Shown here: positions 60,020 to 64,000 of the stretch, one piece after another
How positions within the stretch are numbered: position 1 is the stretch's first letter
Layout of the letters: each line of letters begins with the position of its first letter
Assembly (NCBI RefSeq): GCF_018130465.1
Contig: NZ_JAFCKJ010000009.1
Span: forward strand, 124,001 to 188,000
Length of the DNA stretch: 64,000 nucleotides
Direction of reading: 5' to 3'
From: Bradyrhizobium canariense
GTDB lineage: Bacteria > Pseudomonadota > Alphaproteobacteria > Rhizobiales > Xanthobacteraceae
The notes under the pieces: generated by a model
The model's database searches: none
What the model was told of the DNA's origin: nothing
What the model saw: the letters and a program-made list of their open reading frames with translations, nothing else
Made by a program: the position numbers and the translations under genes

Positions 60020-61114
60020 ATGGAACGGCGGGTTGTCATTCGTGTCGACGCTTCGGTCGAGATGGGCATCGGGCATCTGACCCGATGCATAACCCTTGCA
60101 AACAACCTCGCCGGCAACGGAGCCAGGGCAGTCTTCGTCATGCGCGCGAAGTCGGCTGCTTTCTCGGGCCTGGTCGAGGCGGCCGGACATCAGCTGGTAC
60201 TGCTGACAGACCCTGAATCCGGGAACCTTCGGCGTGGTCCTGCAGACAGTTCCTACGCGAACTGGTTGCCGGTGTCCTGGCAGCAGGATTCGGAACAGAC
60301 GCGGGAAGCGATCGACAGTGTTGGCGAAGCCGACTGGCTGGTTGTCGATCACTACGCTCTCGACGCAAGGTGGGAGCGCGCCCTGCGGCGCCCGGGTTTG
60401 TGCATTCTCGCGATCGACGATCTCGCCAACCGCCCCCATGATTGCGCTTTCCTGCTCGACCAGAATCTCGTGCTGGGAATGGAGACGCGCTATCAGCCGC
60501 TCGTGCCAGAGACCTGCCGATACCTGCTTGGCCCCGGCTACGCCCTGCTCCGCCCGGAGTTCCCACAGCTGCGCCGATCGCTCGCCGCGCGCAGCGGGGC
60601 AGTCAATCGTATCCTGATCTGTTTCGGTGGCACCGATCCCTCGAACGAAACCGGGAAAGCGCTGGGCGCGGTCAGGCGTCTGTCATTTGCCACGCTCGCC
60701 GTTGACGTCGTGATCGGGCGGGGCAATCCGAACGCCGATCTGGTGGAGCAGCAGTGCCGGGAGATGAATGGGGCCGCACTGCATCCCGGTGCAGAGAATA
60801 TGGCCGAGTTGATGGCGCGCGCGGATCTTGCGATCGGTGCGGGTGGCGTTATGAGCTGGGAGCGCTGCTGCCTCGGCCTGCCTACGGTGGCGATCGGCAT
60901 TGCCGAGAACCAGGTCGGCGTACTCACGGCTCTCGCAGCAACCGGAGCACTTGTGCACCTCGGTGCAGCCGCGTCAGTGACGGAGGAGGGGATCGCACAG
61001 GCCCTGCATTCGCTGTTGTGCAATGCGGGGCAGGTGCGGTCGATGAGCGAAACCGCACTGGCGCTCGTCGATGGCGACGGCGTGGAGCGTGTCCGCCGCG
61101 CGGTTTTCTGCTGA
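60020..61114 (+). CDS. pseG: UDP-2,4-diacetamido-2,4,6-trideoxy-beta-L-altropyranose hydrolase PseG
   Basis: A 364-aa enzyme of the pseudaminic-acid pathway that removes UDP from the diacetamido sugar. The N-terminal VVIRVDASVEMGIGHLTRC carries the active-site histidine region (GxGHxxR). LVVDHYALDARWE and ILAIDDLANRPHDCAFLLDQN are typical of PseG. The C-terminal GT-B half has ILICFGGTDPSNETGKAL (near 195) and MARADLAIGAGGVMSWERCCLGLPTVAI (near 275). The length is normal. pseI lies 243 nt downstream. Confidence 0.9.
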   Translation: MERRVVIRVDASVEMGIGHLTRCITLANNLAGNGARAVFVMRAKSAAFSGLVEAAGHQLVLLTDPESGNLRRGPADSSYANWLPVSWQQDSEQTREAIDSVGEADWLVVDHYALDARWERALRRPGLCILAIDDLANRPHDCAFLLDQNLVLGMETRYQPLVPETCRYLLGPGYALLRPEFPQLRRSLAARSGAVNRILICFGGTDPSNETGKALGAVRRLSFATLAVDVVIGRGNPNADLVEQQCREMNGAALHPGAENMAELMARADLAIGAGGVMSWERCCLGLPTVAIGIAENQVGVLTALAATGALVHLGAAASVTEEGIAQALHSLLCNAGQVRSMSETALALVDGDGVERVRRAVFC

Positions 61115-61153
61115 CTTTGCAATGGGAAGAGAGCCTGAGAGCCACCCCATCGG

Positions 61154-61348
61154 TTGACTAATCAGTGGTCCACGCCTATGGCGGGGCTGCTTTGGGATGG
61201 TTCGCGATGCCACGTTTTGGGACGATCGGCTATCAAAGATGAGGCCGGACTGTTATCGGAATGGAATGAATCGACCCGCAAGGTATCCAGAACCAAGGAA
61301 CTTGCCGAATGGGATGGACGGAATCGCACTGCGATTCGTGAGCGTTAG
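61154..61348 (+). CDS. 64-aa ORF of doubtful status between pseG and pseI
   Basis: The product ends KDEAGLLSEWNESTRKVSRT then KELAEWDGRNRTAIRER. LLSEWN followed by a basic stretch resembles the N-terminus of PseH/GNAT N-acetyltransferases (LLxWRNDxxxR), the step that should stand next to pseG, but no acetyl-CoA motif is present. It may be a deletion remnant of pseH or a chance ORF. No ribosome site; base composition is less GC-rich than its neighbours. Confidence 0.25.
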   Translation: MTNQWSTPMAGLLWDGSRCHVLGRSAIKDEAGLLSEWNESTRKVSRTKELAEWDGRNRTAIRER

Positions 61349-61357
61349 GAGCAATCG

Positions 61358-62470
61358 ATGACGGACACGATCTTGGTTGCGGGGCGCTCGATCGGCCGGT
61401 CGCACAAGCCGTTCATCATTGCGGAAATGTCGGGCAATCATAATCAATCGCTCGATCGGGCGTTGGCCATCGTCGAGGCCGCAGCCAAGACCGGCGCGCA
61501 CGCGCTGAAGCTGCAGACCTACACCGCCGACACCATGACGCTCGATCTCGATCACGGCGAATTCTTCATCGACGATCCGAACAGCCTGTGGAAGGGCCAC
61601 TCGCTGCACAAGCTTTACCAGCAGGCCTACACGCCTTGGGAATGGCACAAGCCGATCTTCGAGCACGCCCGCGCCCTTGGCATGATCCCGTTCTCGACGC
61701 CATTCGATGTTACCGCGGTGGATTTCCTCGAAGGGCTCGGTGTGCCCTGCTACAAGATCGCGTCGTTCGAGAACACCGACCTGCCGCTAATCCGCAAGGT
61801 GGCATCGACCGGCAAGCCGATGATTATATCGACCGGCATGGCGACGGTGGCCGAGATCGACGAGGCCGTGCGGGCCGCGCGGGAAGCTGGCTGCAAGGAT
61901 TTGGTTCTCCTGAAATGCACCAGCACCTACCCAGCGGCTCCTTCTGACACGAATCTCCTGACCATTCCGCATTTGCGCGACATGTTCGATTGCGAGATCG
62001 GGTTGTCCGACCACACCTTCGGCATCGGGGCTAGCGTGGCCAGCATCGCACTCGGTGCCAGCGTGATCGAAAAGCATTTTACGCTCGCGCGCGCTGATGG
62101 CGGGGTGGACTCGACCTTCTCCATGGAGCCCGATGAGATGGCTTCGCTGGTGGTTGAGACCGAGCGCGCTTGGATGGCGCTCGGCCAGATCCATTATGGC
62201 TTGACCGAGAAGGAAAAGGCGTCGCTGACCTTCCGCCGCTCGATCTACGTGGCGGAGGACCTCGCGCCGGGGGATGCCCTGACAGAAAAGAACCTGCGGA
62301 TCATCCGCCCCGGGCTTGGGCTGCCGCCGAAATATTTATCGAGCCTGATCGGCAAGCGCGTCGGGCGCTCCGTGCGCAAGGGCACGCCGATGAGCTGGGA
62401 CCTTCTGACACCCATCGACGATACTGTTGCGGAGCCGCGACAGGCTGTGTCGGGGAACGCCCGTGCCTGA
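61358..62470 (+). CDS. pseI: Pseudaminic acid synthase PseI (NeuB family)
   Basis: A 370-aa enzyme that condenses phosphoenolpyruvate with the 6-deoxy diacetamido altrose to give pseudaminic acid. AGGAG lies eight bases before the ATG. The PseI-type opening is HKPFIIAEMSGNHNQSLDRAL. TIM-barrel motifs are LKLQTYTADTMTLD, IPFSTPFDVTAVDFLE, PCYKIASFE, IISTGMAT, LLKCTSTYPA and GLSDHTFG, with IEKHFTLARADGGVDSTFSMEP. A SAF/antifreeze-like domain (about 285-345; RRSIYVAEDLAPGDALT, RPGLGLPPKY) closes the protein. Confidence 0.94.
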   Translation: MTDTILVAGRSIGRSHKPFIIAEMSGNHNQSLDRALAIVEAAAKTGAHALKLQTYTADTMTLDLDHGEFFIDDPNSLWKGHSLHKLYQQAYTPWEWHKPIFEHARALGMIPFSTPFDVTAVDFLEGLGVPCYKIASFENTDLPLIRKVASTGKPMIISTGMATVAEIDEAVRAAREAGCKDLVLLKCTSTYPAAPSDTNLLTIPHLRDMFDCEIGLSDHTFGIGASVASIALGASVIEKHFTLARADGGVDSTFSMEPDEMASLVVETERAWMALGQIHYGLTEKEKASLTFRRSIYVAEDLAPGDALTEKNLRIIRPGLGLPPKYLSSLIGKRVGRSVRKGTPMSWDLLTPIDDTVAEPRQAVSGNARA

Positions 62471-63863
62471 CCAGCCGCATGTCTGCCTGATCGTCGACAA
62501 TCCGCTTCGTGACCTCGAAGGGTTGGTTCTGCTCGGGCGGGAACTTGCGACGCGGGGTGTGAAAGTCACCCTCGTCCCCATGTATGAGCAGGGATTCGAC
62601 GTTCCGGCGCTGCAACCCGATCTGGTGCTCTTGAACTACACGCGACCGAACAATGCCGACCTGATCAAGCGTTACAAGCGGGCGGGTATCCTGATTGGGG
62701 TACTGGATACAGAGGGGATTGGCGGCAACAATGCCGATCAGTTTGCCACGCTGGTTAAAAGCGCGGGCTGTACTGATCTGGTCGACGTTTATTGCGTGTG
62801 GGGACAAGCGCAGCGGGATGCCTTCCTCAAGCACGGGACCGTACCCGCGCATATCCTGCATGCGACCGGGTGTCCGCGGTACGATTTTTGTGCGGGACCG
62901 TGGCGCGCGGCACTGTCCAAGCCATCGATCGGTGCGGACTATGTGCTCCTCAACACGAATTTCCCGAGCGTCAATCCGCGTTTTTCAAACGGTCCGGGTG
63001 ATGAGGTAGAGACCATCGTCAACGCGGGATACTCCAGGGACTACGCAAATCAGGTTATCATCGAAGCCAAGCATGCCTATCAATCGACGCTCGCGATGTC
63101 GATGAAGCTCGCCAGGCATTTCCCCGACGTCCGTTTCGTGCTGCGCCCGCACCCGTTCGAAAACATCAAGTCTTACGATGCATTGGCAGACCTCCCGAAT
63201 TTCGAGGTGCGGCAGGAAGGTACGTCGATCGAGTGGATCAATGGGGCGCGCCTGCTGATCCACCAGAATTGCTCGACGGCAATTGAAGCGACAATGCTGA
63301 ACGTAGAGCCGCTCAGCATGGAATGGTTCAACACGCCTTCCTTGCGGGTTCAGGCCGCCGCGCAAGTCAGCCGTCCGGTCGCGTCGGAATCCGATCTGAT
63401 TGCGCTGGTGAAGGAGGCGATGGAAAGGCGGCTGCCCTTGGTTGCCGAGGAAACCGCGGAATTCCGCCGCCAGATCATCAGAGATCTCTTTACAGCCATC
63501 GATGGCGCAAGCTCGATCCGCGTTGCCGATGTCATACTCGAGACGATCGCGACGGCCCGTGGCAAAGCGCGTTCCGGAACTTTGCCGCGACCTTCGTCCC
63601 GCGGCCGTGCCGTCGCCATGGCCCGTACCGTGCTTGGATACAAGGCAAGCTCTGCCCTGCGTCGCCGCTTTGGCTCGGCTGAGATCGAGCGTCGCCGTCT
63701 GGGCAAGACGTTCGCGGTGGACATGGTCGGCGCCGTGCTAGGCAGGATAGATGCTGCTTCCGTGGATGGCCGACGATTTTCCGTCCGCAGGGTCGTCGGC
63801 GACACGCGCCGGATGGCCAGGGTTGTGAGCGGCGCTAGCCTGCAATTGACGGAAGCGAGTTGA
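62463..63863 (+). CDS. Surface carbohydrate biosynthesis protein (GT-B-like)
   Basis: A 466-aa protein starting at GTG 62463, eight bases inside the end of pseI, so the two are co-translated. The N-terminal half has VCLIVDNPLRDLEGLVLLG, LQPDLVLLNYTRPNN and IGVLDTEGIGG. The C-terminal half has FVLRPHPFENIKSY (near 230), INGARLLIHQNCSTAIEATMLNVEPLSMEW (near 265) and basic segments near 400. This resembles surface-carbohydrate proteins found next to sialic/pseudaminic acid genes, probably transferases of the CDP-glycerol/polysialyl type. The exact role is unknown. Confidence 0.75.
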   Translation: MPDQPHVCLIVDNPLRDLEGLVLLGRELATRGVKVTLVPMYEQGFDVPALQPDLVLLNYTRPNNADLIKRYKRAGILIGVLDTEGIGGNNADQFATLVKSAGCTDLVDVYCVWGQAQRDAFLKHGTVPAHILHATGCPRYDFCAGPWRAALSKPSIGADYVLLNTNFPSVNPRFSNGPGDEVETIVNAGYSRDYANQVIIEAKHAYQSTLAMSMKLARHFPDVRFVLRPHPFENIKSYDALADLPNFEVRQEGTSIEWINGARLLIHQNCSTAIEATMLNVEPLSMEWFNTPSLRVQAAAQVSRPVASESDLIALVKEAMERRLPLVAEETAEFRRQIIRDLFTAIDGASSIRVADVILETIATARGKARSGTLPRPSSRGRAVAMARTVLGYKASSALRRRFGSAEIERRRLGKTFAVDMVGAVLGRIDAASVDGRRFSVRRVVGDTRRMARVVSGASLQLTEAS

Positions 63864-64000
63864 TCGCTCTTCCTCACAAGGAGATGCGGCGCCGCTGCGA
63901 GTGCCCGAAGTTTGCCAACTGGATAGAGCGGATGCTTCACCTCGACGGAATCCGGATCGCTTCAATCCACAGCCTGAAGTCCCTTGGTCCCTTTCACGAG
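63860..64000 (+). CDS. Start of a further open reading frame, cut by window end (doubtful)
   Basis: TTG at 63860 overlaps the previous stop as TTGA and opens a frame that continues to the window end (ANWIERMLHLDGIRIASIHS is part of it). AAGGAG lies within this frame, immediately before an in-frame ATG at 63884, which is too close to use. A second frame from GTG 63900 is also open. It is not possible to choose between them or name a product from 47 codons. Confidence 0.3.
   Translation, partial: MIALPHKEMRRRCECPKFANWIERMLHLDGIRIASIHSLKSLGPFHE

Overview
The window looks like chromosomal DNA of a high-GC alphaproteobacterium of the order Hyphomicrobiales, most likely Bradyrhizobium or a close relative. 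This is inferred from gene content and protein style: tripartite tricarboxylate transporter (TTT) binding proteins, tandem Omp25/Omp31-type barrels, a GspD-O/GspE-M type II secretion set, RTX/VCBS proteins, and GC-rich REP-like palindromic elements. No rRNA gene, intact tRNA gene, CRISPR array or insertion sequence was seen. Nearly every real gene has long shadow ORFs on the opposite strand, as expected at high GC.

Region 1 (1-13.8 kb) is catabolic. A [2Fe-2S] subunit and a TTT-type binding protein read leftward, away from a molybdopterin oxidoreductase. Next come an enoyl-CoA hydratase and a REP-like element. A compact 2-hydroxyacid/glyoxylate block follows: a GlcG-like protein translationally coupled to a large FAD/Fe-S dehydrogenase, a GntR-FCD regulator, two paralogous serine-glyoxylate-type aminotransferases flanking an MFS transporter, and a second crotonase that lacks both catalytic glutamates. 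Two near-identical 13-bp sites suggest that the GntR protein controls the block.

Region 2 (14.4-31.2 kb) holds secreted and envelope proteins and transport. It contains a 1299-aa VCBS/RTX protein, a complete tctC-tctB-tctA transporter with a composite hairpin repeat between tctC and tctB, a secreted beta-helix protein, two tandem outer-membrane barrels, a CaiB/BaiF CoA-transferase, a serralysin-like metalloprotease whose RTX block is followed by four CARDB-like repeats, and a Sel1-repeat protein.

Region 3 (31.4-46.7 kb) is a type II secretion system. The prepilin peptidase and secretin GspD read leftward, and gspE-F-G-H-I-J-K-L-M read rightward with overlapping, often non-ATG starts. A GspN/GspC-like gene lies beyond a 1202-aa autotransporter on the opposite strand.

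Region 4 (46.9-64 kb) is surface-polysaccharide synthesis: flippase, asparagine synthase, glycosyltransferases, hexapeptide acyltransferase, methyltransferase, sugar epimerase and a Wzy/ligase-like protein. A leftward group follows (UDP-glucuronate decarboxylase, GT2, capsule-type protein), then pseudaminic-acid genes (pseG, pseI) and a further surface-carbohydrate protein. Together they suggest a glycan containing pseudaminic acid and perhaps xylose. The remaining pseudaminic-acid genes would have to lie outside the window.
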